Below the pieces are notes generated by a model. It was not told the DNA's origin and did not search any database. It saw nothing but the letters and a program-made list of their open reading frames with translations. Both the position numbers and the translations under genes were made by a program. From Pirellulales bacterium (GTDB lineage Bacteria > Planctomycetota > Planctomycetia > Pirellulales > JAEUIK01), in NCBI GenBank assembly GCA_019636335.1, contig JAHBXR010000001.1, positions 124,001-188,000 of the forward strand: a stretch of DNA of 64,000 nt, given 5' to 3'. This document shows, piece by piece, positions 8,939 through 18,309 of the stretch (positions are counted from its first letter, which is position 1; each line of letters starts with the position of its first letter).

Positions 8939-9085
8939 AGGCCGAACGCCGGCGATGTCGCGGGGCAGTGCTTCGGCCGCTTGGCCAGCCTCGCGCGACA
9001 GGGCTGGGAAAAGTTTCCGGAAGCTTCCCCTTGACGCGCAAGGGGTGTCGGGTATGCTACCCCTTGTCATTCTAGGGGAGTGCCG

Positions 9086-9436
9086 ATGTCCGAGTCGAAA
9101 TCCAGATCGACGTTGCTGCAGGGGAGCCTCGATCTGCTCATTCTTCGCACGTTGGCCGGCGGGCCGCACCACGGCTATGCGATCGCGCGGCATCTCGATC
9201 GGGTGAGCGAAGCCTTCTTGCAGGTCGAGGAGGGGTCGCTTTATCCCGCGCTGCACCGATTGGAGCGTCGCGGCTGGATCGCCGCCAGTTGGGGCACTTC
9301 GGAGTCCAACCGGCGCGCGAAGTATTACCAACTGACCCCCCTGGGCCGAAAGCAATTGCGTGCCGAAACCGAGGCCTGGCAGCGGATGAGCCAGGCCATC
9401 GATCGCGTGTTGAACTACCGCCCCGCGGAGGCCTGA
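9086..9436 (+). CDS. PadR-family transcriptional regulator
   Basis: 116 residues from the ATG at 9086 (GGGGAG five bases upstream; a GTG at 9080 is an alternative). Winged-helix PadR domain: LLQGSLDLLILRTLAGGPHHGYAIA, VEEGSLYPALHRLERRGW and RAKYYQLTPLG are all diagnostic. The stop is two bases from the start of the next gene, so both are translated from one message. In Acidobacteria and Planctomycetes such PadR genes precede ADOP/MacB permeases carrying a prefix domain; here the partner keeps the prefix but not the permease. Confidence 0.93.
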   Translation: MSESKSRSTLLQGSLDLLILRTLAGGPHHGYAIARHLDRVSEAFLQVEEGSLYPALHRLERRGWIAASWGTSESNRRAKYYQLTPLGRKQLRAETEAWQRMSQAIDRVLNYRPAEA

Positions 9437-9438
9437 GC

Positions 9439-10443
9439 ATGTCGTGGATCGATCGCCTCACCCGTCGCCCCAGCGCTCTCAATGTCCGTCCGGACGCCGA
9501 TCGGGCAATCGACGAGGAACTGATGTTCCATTTGCGTTCGCTCGTCGAGGATCAGATGACGCACGGAGTTCCCTTCGACGAGGCCTGGGAACGTGCGCAG
9601 CAGCGTTTTGGTTCATTGCGTCAATACTCCGACGCCTGCCGGCGTGAGTCGTGGGGTGGAATGGTGCTGTGGCGCGCGGGGATCGCCGTCGGGCTGGCAC
9701 TCATGGTTTTGTTGGGAACATGGCTGGCCGTCGGAATGCGCAGCATGCGCCTGCAGCAAGAAGCCTGGCAGACCGAGATGTTGGCACAGGGAGCCGCCGC
9801 AACGGCCGGCACGAGTGAAGGATCGGCCGAGTTGCCGCCGCGCACGAATCTTGACGTGAAGGGCGGCGTCGTCGATCAGCACGGCGCGCCGCTGGCCGAT
9901 GCGCGGATCCTGGTGATTCTGAAGACCTGGCCGGGCGGCAGGTTCTTTCAAGAGAACTTTTCCACCTCGAGCGACGCGCACGGACGCTTTCGCCTGGCGC
10001 AGGTGATTCCCGAGCGTGGTCAATACGCCGTGCTTGTCTCCGCAGTGAAAAGCGGCTTTGCCTTGAAATCGGCCTATACATTGGTCGACGACGGCGCCGT
10101 TGCGGAACAAGCGGGCCTACAACTCTCGCTCGAGACGGCCATGCCGGTGACGCTGGTCATCCGCGACGCGAACGGCCGACCGGTGCCGAACGCCCTGGTG
10201 GCACCGCACTCGCGGCAGCCGCCGGTGGGAGACGAGCAGTTGATCTACTGGATGGCGCGCGAACCGGTGCAGACGCTCACCGATGTCGAAGGCCGCGTGA
10301 CGCTGGATTGTTTTCGCACCGACGATCAGGCCGAGATTTTTCTGCAGATTCCCGGCCGCGACTGGGAAGAGCAAGCCTTTCGCGTGGGCAGTGCGGCCGA
10401 GATCATCGTCACCTCGCACGCGCCGGCGCTGTCCGAATCGTAG
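9439..10443 (+). CDS. Membrane protein with permease-prefix domain and periplasmic regulatory-like domains
   Basis: 334 residues from the ATG at 9439, two bases after the padR stop. Residues 1-70 match the prefix of ADOP permeases (IDEELMFHLRSLVEDQM, PFDEAWERAQQRFGS). One membrane helix follows (VLWRAGIAVGLALMVLLGT). The exported part has two carboxypeptidase-regulatory-like Ig modules (GGVVDQHGAPLADARILVI, then VIRDANGRPVPNALVAPH). No MacB/FtsX permease is present. The pairing with PadR suggests an envelope-sensing or stress function, but this is inference from context. Confidence 0.75.
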   Translation: MSWIDRLTRRPSALNVRPDADRAIDEELMFHLRSLVEDQMTHGVPFDEAWERAQQRFGSLRQYSDACRRESWGGMVLWRAGIAVGLALMVLLGTWLAVGMRSMRLQQEAWQTEMLAQGAAATAGTSEGSAELPPRTNLDVKGGVVDQHGAPLADARILVILKTWPGGRFFQENFSTSSDAHGRFRLAQVIPERGQYAVLVSAVKSGFALKSAYTLVDDGAVAEQAGLQLSLETAMPVTLVIRDANGRPVPNALVAPHSRQPPVGDEQLIYWMAREPVQTLTDVEGRVTLDCFRTDDQAEIFLQIPGRDWEEQAFRVGSAAEIIVTSHAPALSES

Positions 10444-10540
10444 TCGCGGATCGCGTTTCGAGAGCCCCGTAGTCCCCTCTGCGCTCGCGGTGCGCGCTCC
10501 CACTCTTTGGTTCCCACGATATTTTTCCAGGAGCGATACC

Positions 10541-11329
10541 ATGTCGACCCAAATCCTCGTACGAATCGCGTATCTCGTCCTGTGTGCCGCCGCGACTTCT
10601 CTTGGTGTCGCCCGCGCGCAAGACGATGTGGCCCACATCAAGTCGGAAAGCCGGCGGATCGAAGGGGATCAACAGCGCCGCTATTTTCTCGTGGGGCCGA
10701 AAGCGGACGAGACACCCCCTGCGAAGGGCTACGGGCTGATCGTCGTGCTGCCCGGCGGGGACGGCGGCGCCGAGTTCCATCCCTTCGTCAAGCGCCTCTT
10801 CGATCAGGCAGTACCGGCTGGCTATCTTCTGGCGCAACCCGTCTCCCCCAGGTGGACGCCCAGGCAGCAGATCACCTGGCCGACGAAGAAAAGCCGCGTG
10901 CCGGGCATGCAGTTCACCACCGAAGAATTCATCGCGCAGGTGATGGCCGATGTCGAGCGCGAGCAGCAACTCGATCCGCAGCGCGTCTATGTGCTTGGCT
11001 GGTCGTCGGGGGGGTCGGCGGCCTATGCTGCCACGCTCGGTTCCCCTCGCGTGCGCGGGGCCTTCGCCGCCATGTCGATCTTCAAGCCCGAGATCTTGCC
11101 TCCCCTCACGGCCGCTCAAGGACGAGCGTTCTATATCTATCATTCCGATAACGATCGGGTCGTGCCAGTGCGCTTCGCGGATGCCGCGGCGCGGCAACTG
11201 TCGCAGGCCGGCGCCGACGTGAAAGTGACGAAGTATGCCGGGGGGCACGGGTGGCAGGGAGATATCTTCAGCGACGTCCGCACGGGCATCGAGTGGCTCG
11301 AAGAGCACACGCCGGCGAGCGAACGTTAG
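10541..11329 (+). CDS. Secreted alpha/beta hydrolase (dienelactone hydrolase / esterase-like)
   Basis: 262 residues from the ATG at 10541, with AGGAG eight bases upstream. Signal peptide to about residue 26 (ending GVARA). LIVVLPGGDGG forms the oxyanion region, the nucleophile elbow is GWSSG at 153-157 (Ser155), and a late acid (D203 or D205 in HSDNDRVVP) plus H236 (GGHGW) complete the triad. The layout matches secreted PHB-depolymerase-like or feruloyl-esterase-like hydrolases common in planctomycetes. Substrate unknown. Confidence 0.85.
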   Translation: MSTQILVRIAYLVLCAAATSLGVARAQDDVAHIKSESRRIEGDQQRRYFLVGPKADETPPAKGYGLIVVLPGGDGGAEFHPFVKRLFDQAVPAGYLLAQPVSPRWTPRQQITWPTKKSRVPGMQFTTEEFIAQVMADVEREQQLDPQRVYVLGWSSGGSAAYAATLGSPRVRGAFAAMSIFKPEILPPLTAAQGRAFYIYHSDNDRVVPVRFADAAARQLSQAGADVKVTKYAGGHGWQGDIFSDVRTGIEWLEEHTPASER

Positions 11330-11672
11330 GCTCTATTCACCCCTGCACTGCCCATGAACCTAGGGCGACCAACGGGAGCCCGGCCGGCGTGCCAGGGATC
11401 AATACATTCGGGCTCACTTGCCGCGCAGCCATCAATAACAGGTGGTCGCGGCTCGATGCTTTGCTCCCGTGGAACGCCCCGCCTCATCGCGCCAGCCGGT
11501 TCAAGCGTTCGGGCGGGGGGGCCGGCACGCGGCGTCGGAGCCGTCATCACCCGAACATCCCTCCCGGTGGCGCTCCGGTCAGCTAGGGTTGCAGGATGGC
11601 GAGCATTCCGCCACCCGGCAACGTGAGTGGCGGTCTGGGCGGTTCGATACCTGGCGGGGTATGGGGAGATTC
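11330..11672. other. Intergenic region without recognised features
   Basis: 343 bases between two plus-strand genes. No hairpin with a U-run, promoter or repeat stands out; the frames running through it (including the upstream extension of the next gene) have the proline/arginine-rich look of non-coding GC-rich DNA. Confidence 0.35.
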
Positions 11673-13607
11673 ATGGCGGGGATCGAAGCAGAGTGGCTCG
11701 AGGCAGATGGGCTCGGTGGCTATGCCTCGGGGACGGTGCGCGGCGTGCGCACGCGGCGCTACCATGCGTTGCTGCTCGTGGCCACGACCCCGCCCACCGG
11801 TCGCATGGTGCTGGTGGGGGGCATGGAGGTCTGGGTGCGCACCCGTGCGGGGACGTACGCACTGACCACGCAGCACTACGCGCCGGACGTGATGTATCCC
11901 GATGGCGAACGCCGCGCGCGGGGCTTTGAGCGCGAACCGTGGCCCACCTGGCGCTTCGCGCTGGAAGATGGCACGCAGATCGAGCACGCGCTGTGCGCGC
12001 CGCACGACTCGGCCGCGACGACCCTCACCTGGCGGCTGGTCGAGCCGCGCGACCGGGGCACGCTCTACGTACGTCCGCTATTGGCTGGTCGCGATTATCA
12101 CGGTCTGCACCACGAGAACTCGGCCTTCTGCTTCGACGCACAGGTAGAAGGAGAACGGGTAACTTGGCAGCCCTACGAAGGGGTGCCACGCATCATCGCG
12201 TTCTCGAACGCGCAATACAAACCGGGGCCCGACTGGTATCGGCGTTTTCTGTATGTCGAAGAGCAACGCCGGGGACTCGACTCGATCGAAGATCTCGCTT
12301 CACCGGGGACCTTCGAGTTCGATCTCTCGCAAGGCGAGGCCGTGTGGCTGCTGTCGGCCGACGTGCCGGGGGGCATCACCACTTTGGACCAGGAATCAGC
12401 CAGCGACGCCGTGGCCCGGCTGAGGGCGAACGAACAGTCGCGTCGCGCCGGTTTCGCCGGTCGGCTGGCCCGCTCGGCGGATGCCTATCTCGTGCGACGT
12501 GGCGCCGGCCGCACGATCGTGGCCGGCTATCCCTGGTTCACCGATTGGGGGCGCGATACGTTCATCGCCCTGCGCGGGTTGTGCCTGGCTACCGGACGAC
12601 TCGACATCGCCGGCGAGATTCTCGTGGCCTGGGCGAGTTGCGTCTCGGAAGGGATGCTGCCGAATCGTTACCCCGACGCGGGCGATACCCTCGAGTTCAA
12701 CTCGGTCGACGCCTCGCTCTGGTATGTGGTGGCCGTTCATGAGTTTCTGGCCGAGGCCGAGCGATCGGGCTATGTCGTGACGTCGCCGGCTCGCGTGCAA
12801 CTGGAGCAGGCCGTGCAGGCGATCGTCGCCGGTTATGCGGCGGGGACGCGATTCGGCATTCGCGCCGATGAGGACGGCCTGCTTGCCTGTGGCGTGCCCG
12901 GCTGGCAGTTGACGTGGATGGATGCCAAGGTGGGGGATTACGTCGTCACACCGCGCATGGGCAAACCGGTGGAAGTGCAGGCTCTGTGGCTCAACGCCCT
13001 GGCGGTCGCCGCTTCGCACGCAGGGGCCGATCCACGCTTTGCGGAGTTGCTGCGGCAGGGCAAGCGTGCCTTCGCCACGCGTTTCTGGAGCGACGAACGA
13101 GGCTACCTGGCCGATGTCGTCGATGTCGATCACCAGCCGGGCACCGTCGACGAAAGCTTCCGCCCGAATCAGATCTTTGCCGTCGGCGGGCTGCCGCTGA
13201 TGTTGCTCGACGCGGCGCTCGCGCGGCGCGTCGTCGAAGCCGTCGAAACGCGGCTCGTTACGCCGATGGGGCTGCGAACGCTCGCCCCCGGTTCGCCAGG
13301 GTACGCCGGGCGCTACGAAGGTGGAGTCAACGAACGAGACGGCGCCTACCATCAGGGAACGGCGTGGCCCTGGCTCATGGGGGCCTTCGTCGAGGCCTGG
13401 GTCCGCGCACGCGACGCTTCGTCCGAGGCGAAGCAGGAAGCCCGCGAACGTTTCATCAGGCCGCTGATGAAGCACCTCGACGAAGCCGGGCTGGAGCACG
13501 TCTCGGAGATTGCCGATGGCGATGCTCCCTTCACGCCGCGCGGTTGCCCCTGGCAGGCCTGGTCGCTGGGCGAATTGATTCGATTGACTGAAGTGGTGCT
13601 CAAGTAG
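11673..13607 (+). CDS. Glycogen debranching-type enzyme (amylo-alpha-1,6-glucosidase family)
   Basis: 644 residues from the ATG at 11673 (GGGG six bases upstream; ATG 11661 is an alternative). The N-terminal GDE domain opens with WLEADGLGGYASGTVRG and TRRYHALLL; the C-terminal (alpha/alpha)6 domain carries the hallmark PWFTDWGRDTFIALRGL around residues 288-304, with SEGMLPNRYPD and FNSVDASLWYV after it and GAYHQGTAWPWLMG near the end. Predicted to cleave alpha-1,6 branches of glycogen in the cytoplasm; no signal peptide. No other glycogen gene is adjacent. Confidence 0.92.
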   Translation: MAGIEAEWLEADGLGGYASGTVRGVRTRRYHALLLVATTPPTGRMVLVGGMEVWVRTRAGTYALTTQHYAPDVMYPDGERRARGFEREPWPTWRFALEDGTQIEHALCAPHDSAATTLTWRLVEPRDRGTLYVRPLLAGRDYHGLHHENSAFCFDAQVEGERVTWQPYEGVPRIIAFSNAQYKPGPDWYRRFLYVEEQRRGLDSIEDLASPGTFEFDLSQGEAVWLLSADVPGGITTLDQESASDAVARLRANEQSRRAGFAGRLARSADAYLVRRGAGRTIVAGYPWFTDWGRDTFIALRGLCLATGRLDIAGEILVAWASCVSEGMLPNRYPDAGDTLEFNSVDASLWYVVAVHEFLAEAERSGYVVTSPARVQLEQAVQAIVAGYAAGTRFGIRADEDGLLACGVPGWQLTWMDAKVGDYVVTPRMGKPVEVQALWLNALAVAASHAGADPRFAELLRQGKRAFATRFWSDERGYLADVVDVDHQPGTVDESFRPNQIFAVGGLPLMLLDAALARRVVEAVETRLVTPMGLRTLAPGSPGYAGRYEGGVNERDGAYHQGTAWPWLMGAFVEAWVRARDASSEAKQEARERFIRPLMKHLDEAGLEHVSEIADGDAPFTPRGCPWQAWSLGELIRLTEVVLK

Positions 13608-13616
13608 CCTTTCGGA

Positions 13617-13931
13617 TCAGCCATAGAAGATCGCCAGCCAGATCGTCGGCTCGTCGCGGGTCGTCCAGGCGACACGATGCCGCACGTGCGCGGGAATGTT
13701 CACGCAATCCCCCGCGCATAGTTCGCGCGTGTCGTGCTCGAACTCGAGCCTTGCCGCGCCGCGCAGCACGAGTACCCATTCGTGCTGTGGCTGGTCGTAC
13801 CAGAACCCCTCGGGCGAGGCCTGCCCGTGGGAAACGATGCGCTCGATGCGCAGGTGGTCGGCCGTCAGCAGGACGTCGGTCACTTCGTCGGGGATCGACG
13901 TGGGAATGCCAGCCAGCAGGTTCACGGCCAT
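13617..13931 (-). CDS. Cupin-domain protein
   Basis: 104 residues. A single cupin barrel: motif 1 is degenerate around WYDQPQHEWVLVLRG and motif 2 is AGDCVNIPAHVRHRV with the metal-ligand His. The first motif lacks the usual HxH pair (only QPQHEW), so one ligand may differ. The start of this gene lies ten bases past the stop codon of the DUF1569 gene on the same strand, so they are likely one operon. Ligand unknown. Confidence 0.85.
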   Translation of the reverse strand: MAVNLLAGIPTSIPDEVTDVLLTADHLRIERIVSHGQASPEGFWYDQPQHEWVLVLRGAARLEFEHDTRELCAGDCVNIPAHVRHRVAWTTRDEPTIWLAIFYG

Positions 13932-13941
13932 CTCGTGCAGG

Positions 13942-14430
13942 TTACGACTTGGGCAACAGAAAGCTGAGGTGCATTTCGGCGTGGCGTAGCGTGAGCCGGT
14001 TCCACTCGTCGTCGGTCAAGGGGCCTAAGAAGCCGTGCGCGTGACGTTGCGGTTCGCGCTTCCAACGGCCGACGGTCATCTTCAATTCCTCGACGCCGAG
14101 GCGATCTTCGGCGACGTGAGGCGCGAGCGAGGCGGCCTTCTTCGGGAGCTTGAAGCCCGGCTTCAACTTCTTCAGCGCGGTATTCTTAAACAGGCTACGT
14201 GCGAACAGGCGAACGAACGCGTTGGCTTGAAACGAGGGACCGTCGAGCGCCGTCTGCATGGCCTTGGCCAGATGGGTGGACATTGTCCCCAGATTCCAAT
14301 TGCCCAGGCGCGTGTAGCCACCTTTCAGCAGACATTCGGCGTCGACGACGATGTCATCGACGGTATCGAAATGAACCTCGCGGCGACCGGAGACAGAGGC
14401 GGTGTTGACGGGCGTGGCGGTGCTGGCCAT
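13942..14430 (-). CDS. DUF1569 (DinB-like) protein
   Basis: 162 residues from the ATG at 14430, chosen for GAGGAAACC just upstream. RLGNWNLGTMSTHLAKAMQ near 42-60 is the conserved helix with the putative metal-binding His of the DUF1569/DinB-like four-helix bundle; LTDDEWNRLTLRHAEMHLSFL at the C-terminus supplies the further histidines. The family is frequent in planctomycetes and of unknown reaction, possibly thiol-dependent like DinB relatives. It lies upstream of the cupin gene. Confidence 0.75.
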   Translation of the reverse strand: MASTATPVNTASVSGRREVHFDTVDDIVVDAECLLKGGYTRLGNWNLGTMSTHLAKAMQTALDGPSFQANAFVRLFARSLFKNTALKKLKPGFKLPKKAASLAPHVAEDRLGVEELKMTVGRWKREPQRHAHGFLGPLTDDEWNRLTLRHAEMHLSFLLPKS

Positions 14431-14624
14431 GGTTTCCTCGCGGGAATGTTGCTGCAAGCGATGGCTGGCGGCGCAAGACGACTCGCCCGCATTCTAGGGT
14501 GAGCGGTGTCACGATCTCAATGCAATCGTTCCGAGAAGGCAGGCTGCGGCAGCGGAAAGGGAACAGGGCCGTTCGTCACGAGAGGCGGACTCGCTGTGCG
14601 GTGATCTTCGGTGTCTTTGCCCAG

Positions 14625-16058
14625 CTACGCGCGCGGGGCCAATTCCGCGATGGGCGCCCCCTCGCGCAGAATCGGCACCGGCCGGCCCGAGAAGTCCTCG
14701 AGCGCGACGTGCTCGGCCTCGATTCCCAGATGGCGATAAACGGTCGCCAAAAAGTCGCCGGGGCCGAAGCGGCGCTCGATGACCTCTTCGCCCCGGCGAT
14801 CGGTCGCGCCGATAACCTGCCCCGTGGTGATGCCACCCCCCGCGAAGAGCATCGAGTTGGCCGCGGGCCAATGGTCGCGCCCGGGCTGCGTCACCCCCTG
14901 AGCGGCACTGGCGACCCCTCCGCCACTGCTCGGCAGGTAGGAAATGCGTGGCGTGCGGCCGAATTCCCCCGTGACGATGACCAAGACGCGCCGGTCCAGG
15001 CCGCGGGCGTAAAGATCTTCGACCAGCGCCGTGACGGCCTGATCGAAGACGGGAGCGCGGAACTTCATGGCGTCGAACACATGATGGTTCACGGCGTGGT
15101 CGTCCCAATTGGCGACGCGGCCGCACAAGGGACCATCGAACGTGGTGGTGATAAGCTCGACGCCAGCCTCGACCAGCCGCCGCGCCATCAGGCACTGCTG
15201 GCCCCACGGGTTCAAGCCGTAACGCTCGCGCACGCGGGAGTCTTCTTGCGACAGGTCGAAGGCCCGGGCCGCCTCGCGACTGGTGAGCAGCGTGAGAGCC
15301 TGCGCCTCGAACGCATCGACCGCCTCCATCAGCCCCGATTGATCGAGATCGCGACGCAGACCGTCGATCTGTCGACGCAGGGAAACGCGATTCTGTAGGC
15401 GCTTCACCTGCGAGCCATCGCGCAAGCCGATGTTCGGCACTTCGAACGCGGGGTTGCTCGGGTCGCCCGTCACCTTGAAGGGCTCGTACGACGGTCCGAG
15501 ATAAGCCGGACCCGCGATGACGAACGAATCGTAACGCGTGATGGCGTTCACGCCGACGTAATTCGGCAGGCGGCGCTCGCCGTGGCGGCGCAGGTAGTTG
15601 GCCACCGTCATGAAGTCGGGGAGCACGGGCCCCGGCTTGTCCTGGGCATCGGGATCGCCCGAGAGCAACTGCAGCGAACCGGCCGGATGCCCCCCGCCGG
15701 TGTGCGCCATCGAACGCACGATGGTGAATTTGTCGGCGATCTGCGCGTGTCGCGGCAAGAGCTCGCTGACGTGCAGGCCGGGGTTCGTGGTCGCGATGGC
15801 GCCAAACGGCCCGCGGTATTCGGACGAGGTGTCGGGTTTGGGATCGTACGTTTCGAGATGGCTGGCGCCACCCCGCAGCCACACGAGGATCACGGCGGTG
15901 TTCGTCGTCGTCGGCGCTGGGGTGGCAGCTTCCGCGCGCAGACGCAGCATGCCCGGCAGCGACAGCGTGCCCAACCCGGTGAGCCCCACGCGCAGGAACT
16001 CGCGGCGGCACAACGGACCGGGGCAGAACTTCAAACGCGGAGAACGATCCGATGGCAT
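14625..16058 (-). CDS. DUF1501 protein, Tat-exported (sulfatase-like fold)
   Basis: 477 residues from the ATG at 16058. An N-terminal CRREFLRVGLTGLG segment fits a twin-arginine signal. The core then shows VILVWLRGGASHLETYDPKP, SMAHTGGGHPAGSLQLLSG, TTTFDGPLCGRVANWDDHA and VIVTGEFGRTPRI, all typical of DUF1501, a family fused or linked to cytochrome-bearing DUF1549/DUF1553 partners in planctomycetes. The fold is that of alkaline phosphatase/sulfatase. Here it is alone: no DUF1549/1553 gene is adjacent. Periplasmic; substrate unknown. Confidence 0.93.
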   Translation of the reverse strand: MPSDRSPRLKFCPGPLCRREFLRVGLTGLGTLSLPGMLRLRAEAATPAPTTTNTAVILVWLRGGASHLETYDPKPDTSSEYRGPFGAIATTNPGLHVSELLPRHAQIADKFTIVRSMAHTGGGHPAGSLQLLSGDPDAQDKPGPVLPDFMTVANYLRRHGERRLPNYVGVNAITRYDSFVIAGPAYLGPSYEPFKVTGDPSNPAFEVPNIGLRDGSQVKRLQNRVSLRRQIDGLRRDLDQSGLMEAVDAFEAQALTLLTSREAARAFDLSQEDSRVRERYGLNPWGQQCLMARRLVEAGVELITTTFDGPLCGRVANWDDHAVNHHVFDAMKFRAPVFDQAVTALVEDLYARGLDRRVLVIVTGEFGRTPRISYLPSSGGGVASAAQGVTQPGRDHWPAANSMLFAGGGITTGQVIGATDRRGEEVIERRFGPGDFLATVYRHLGIEAEHVALEDFSGRPVPILREGAPIAELAPRA

Positions 16059-16397
16059 GCCGTGTACTCGTGGCCAGACGAAGGAGGTTGCCGAGTACGG
16101 GGCGTACGGACCTGCTCGGCACGGCATTCACGATAGAGCGAGCCCTCCGCGGACACAAGCAAGGAGCGCGACATGCCGAACAATCGCGGTGCGAATCGCG
16201 TGTAACAAATAGCCCGCCTCGACGCTCTGGCTAATAGAGCTTCCAGCCCATACGACGAACCAAGAGAGTCGCCGTGGCTGGGAGCTTTTGTTTTGCGCCC
16301 ACGTGGCGAAGGCGAAGTACGCCGACGTCACAGGTTGGCGCATTAAAACAGGCGCCAGGAGTGACCGAACGCTTCTCCGGCCCAAGCGTGCCGGCGT
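16059..16397. other. Intergenic region without recognised features
   Basis: 339 bases between two minus-strand genes. It should contain the promoter of the DUF1501 gene near its left end and the 3' end of the radical SAM transcript on its right. No clear promoter, terminator or RNA was recognised. Confidence 0.35.
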
Positions 16398-18038
16398 TTA
16401 GCGGGTAGAAGTAGCGACCGAGCCCTGGTACTCGCGCGAGCCCGACTTCTTGGCGGGCGATCGCAGACGCTGCAGCAGGGCCGAGACCCGTTGCTCGAGC
16501 ACCGTGCGGCTGTCGTTCGTCACCACGCTCTTGACGAAGTGGAAGAACCGCCACGGTCGCACCAGGTACGACAGGCCGAAGAAGGTCAGCATGCCGATCC
16601 CGCGCCAGAAGGCCAGCTCGCGCCCACTCACATGCTTCGAGAAGGCCACGGTCGACGTGGGGTCCATGAAGTTGACGAGCGACTGGAAATAGTCGTCGTT
16701 GAGCTCCCCCACGATGCCGTCGGAGCGCAGCTCGTTGAAGAGCTGGCTGCCGGGATAGGGGGAGAAGAGGAAGATGCCCACGTCGTGTACGCCGACGATC
16801 GCCATCCGCCAGCAGAAGACGAGCGTGCGGAGCACGTGCTTCCGCCGTTCGTGGGGGAAGCCGATGATGATGTTGCACTTCACGTTGATGCCGTTGCGCA
16901 GCGAAGCCCGAATCGATTCGAGCACGCACGGCACGTGGACGCGTTTCTTGATGATGTCGAGCGTCTCGGGGTCGCCACTCTCGGGGGCGTAGGTGATGTT
17001 GCGGCAGCCCGTGCGGAACAGGGCCGCGGCGACTTCGTCGTCGACCACTTCCGAACGCGTGCCGGTGGGAAGCTGCCAGGTGATCTTCAGCCCCCGCTCT
17101 TCGATCAGGCGGCAGAATTCGAGGATCCAGTTGCGCTTGAGGATCATCGTCAGGTCGTAGAAGTCGAAGTTCGTCGCGCCGTACTTCTTCATGTCGTGCT
17201 CGATCTCGTCGAGCACGTGCGCGGGATTGCGCGGCACGTAAAGCTGTCCGTACATCTTCGGATTCGAGCAGAACGTACACTTGTAGGGGCAACCCCGGCT
17301 GGCGAGCACGCCCATCGTGCGTCCCAGGTAGATACCGTGACCGTTGCGCGTCTCGAGATAGACCTCCATGGGAAAGAGATCCCAAGCGGGCATCGGCAGG
17401 CTGTCGACGGCGCGAATCCGCGCCCGAGAGGCCGTTTGCTTGTACTCGCCGCGGTCGAGATAGGCGAGGCCGGCCACCTTTTGCAGCGCCTCGGTCGAAT
17501 CGAGCAGCCGGGCCACCTCGACCAGCGTTTCTTCTCCTTCGCCCAGCACGCAGTAGTCGACGGCCGGACAGTCGCGCAGGCAGAGCTCAGGCAACGCCGT
17601 GACGTGCTCGCCACCGATGACGATGATCTTCTCGGGGAAACGGGCGCGGATCGAGTTGATCAGCCGCTTCACGTAGGGCCAATCCTGGCTGAACATGCAG
17701 GAGACGCCGATCAGATCGGTCAGGGGATCGATACGCTCGACCGTCTCTTCGAGGGTCAGTCCCTGGTAGACGTAGCCATCTTCTTGCACGAATTGCTCGA
17801 CGCTTTCAGCGATGGCGTCGACGCACTCAACTTCGAAGGCCGCCTCGCGGAGCATGGCGGCCAGGTAGGCCAGCCCCAGCGGGGGCGTGACGGGGGAACT
17901 CCATGTGCCCGCCGACGACACCATCGTCGGACGCACCAGCGTCACGTGCCGCGTCGGCGTCGAGGCGGTGCGGGGCGTCTGATCCGCGACCACGGAGATC
18001 GGGCCCAGAATGTGCAGCGCCGAAGAATCGATCGACAT
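16398..18038 (-). CDS. B12-binding-domain radical SAM protein
   Basis: 546 residues from the ATG at 18038 (GGGGGAAG upstream). The N-terminal half is a cobalamin-binding Rossmann domain (TPPLGLAYLAAMLREA, VECVDAIAES, then IIVIGGEHVTALPE and DYCVLGEGEETL). The radical SAM core begins at GVLASRGCPYKCTFCSN with the CxxxCxxC [4Fe-4S] motif, and ITYAPESGDPETLDIIKKR follows. This is the BchE/P-methylase-like class, which does methyl transfer or ring chemistry on lipids, tetrapyrroles or peptides. No precursor peptide or lipid-modifying partner is adjacent; it is divergent from sulfatase 2. Confidence 0.92.
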   Translation of the reverse strand: MSIDSSALHILGPISVVADQTPRTASTPTRHVTLVRPTMVSSAGTWSSPVTPPLGLAYLAAMLREAAFEVECVDAIAESVEQFVQEDGYVYQGLTLEETVERIDPLTDLIGVSCMFSQDWPYVKRLINSIRARFPEKIIVIGGEHVTALPELCLRDCPAVDYCVLGEGEETLVEVARLLDSTEALQKVAGLAYLDRGEYKQTASRARIRAVDSLPMPAWDLFPMEVYLETRNGHGIYLGRTMGVLASRGCPYKCTFCSNPKMYGQLYVPRNPAHVLDEIEHDMKKYGATNFDFYDLTMILKRNWILEFCRLIEERGLKITWQLPTGTRSEVVDDEVAAALFRTGCRNITYAPESGDPETLDIIKKRVHVPCVLESIRASLRNGINVKCNIIIGFPHERRKHVLRTLVFCWRMAIVGVHDVGIFLFSPYPGSQLFNELRSDGIVGELNDDYFQSLVNFMDPTSTVAFSKHVSGRELAFWRGIGMLTFFGLSYLVRPWRFFHFVKSVVTNDSRTVLEQRVSALLQRLRSPAKKSGSREYQGSVATSTR

Positions 18039-18309
18039 CAGCGACTTCCCCCCACGAGTGCTAACTGATGGACGGGCCGCACCTTCGGCGCGCACCGCCT
18101 CACCTTCAAAAGTAGCTTCAGGCTAGTCCCGTCGCGAAAGCATGTCAACCAATTCAGGGGTAAAGGTCGGGCTTCCGGCGGACGGGGCGCCGCTGCCGTA
18201 CGGGCCCCTTTTTTTCCGCACGACCGTCCCAATGGGCACCGCGGCGAGCTAGGATTATGCGCTGTGAAGGGAAGGTGTTCAGGGGGGATACGCAAGGCGA
18301 AGGTGACGC

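Noticed and set aside
6926-9355. 809-residue open frame on the minus strand
   Set aside because: Antisense to the STAS, sulfatase and padR genes; Arg/Ala/His-rich composition, no motif. Typical GC-rich mirror frame.
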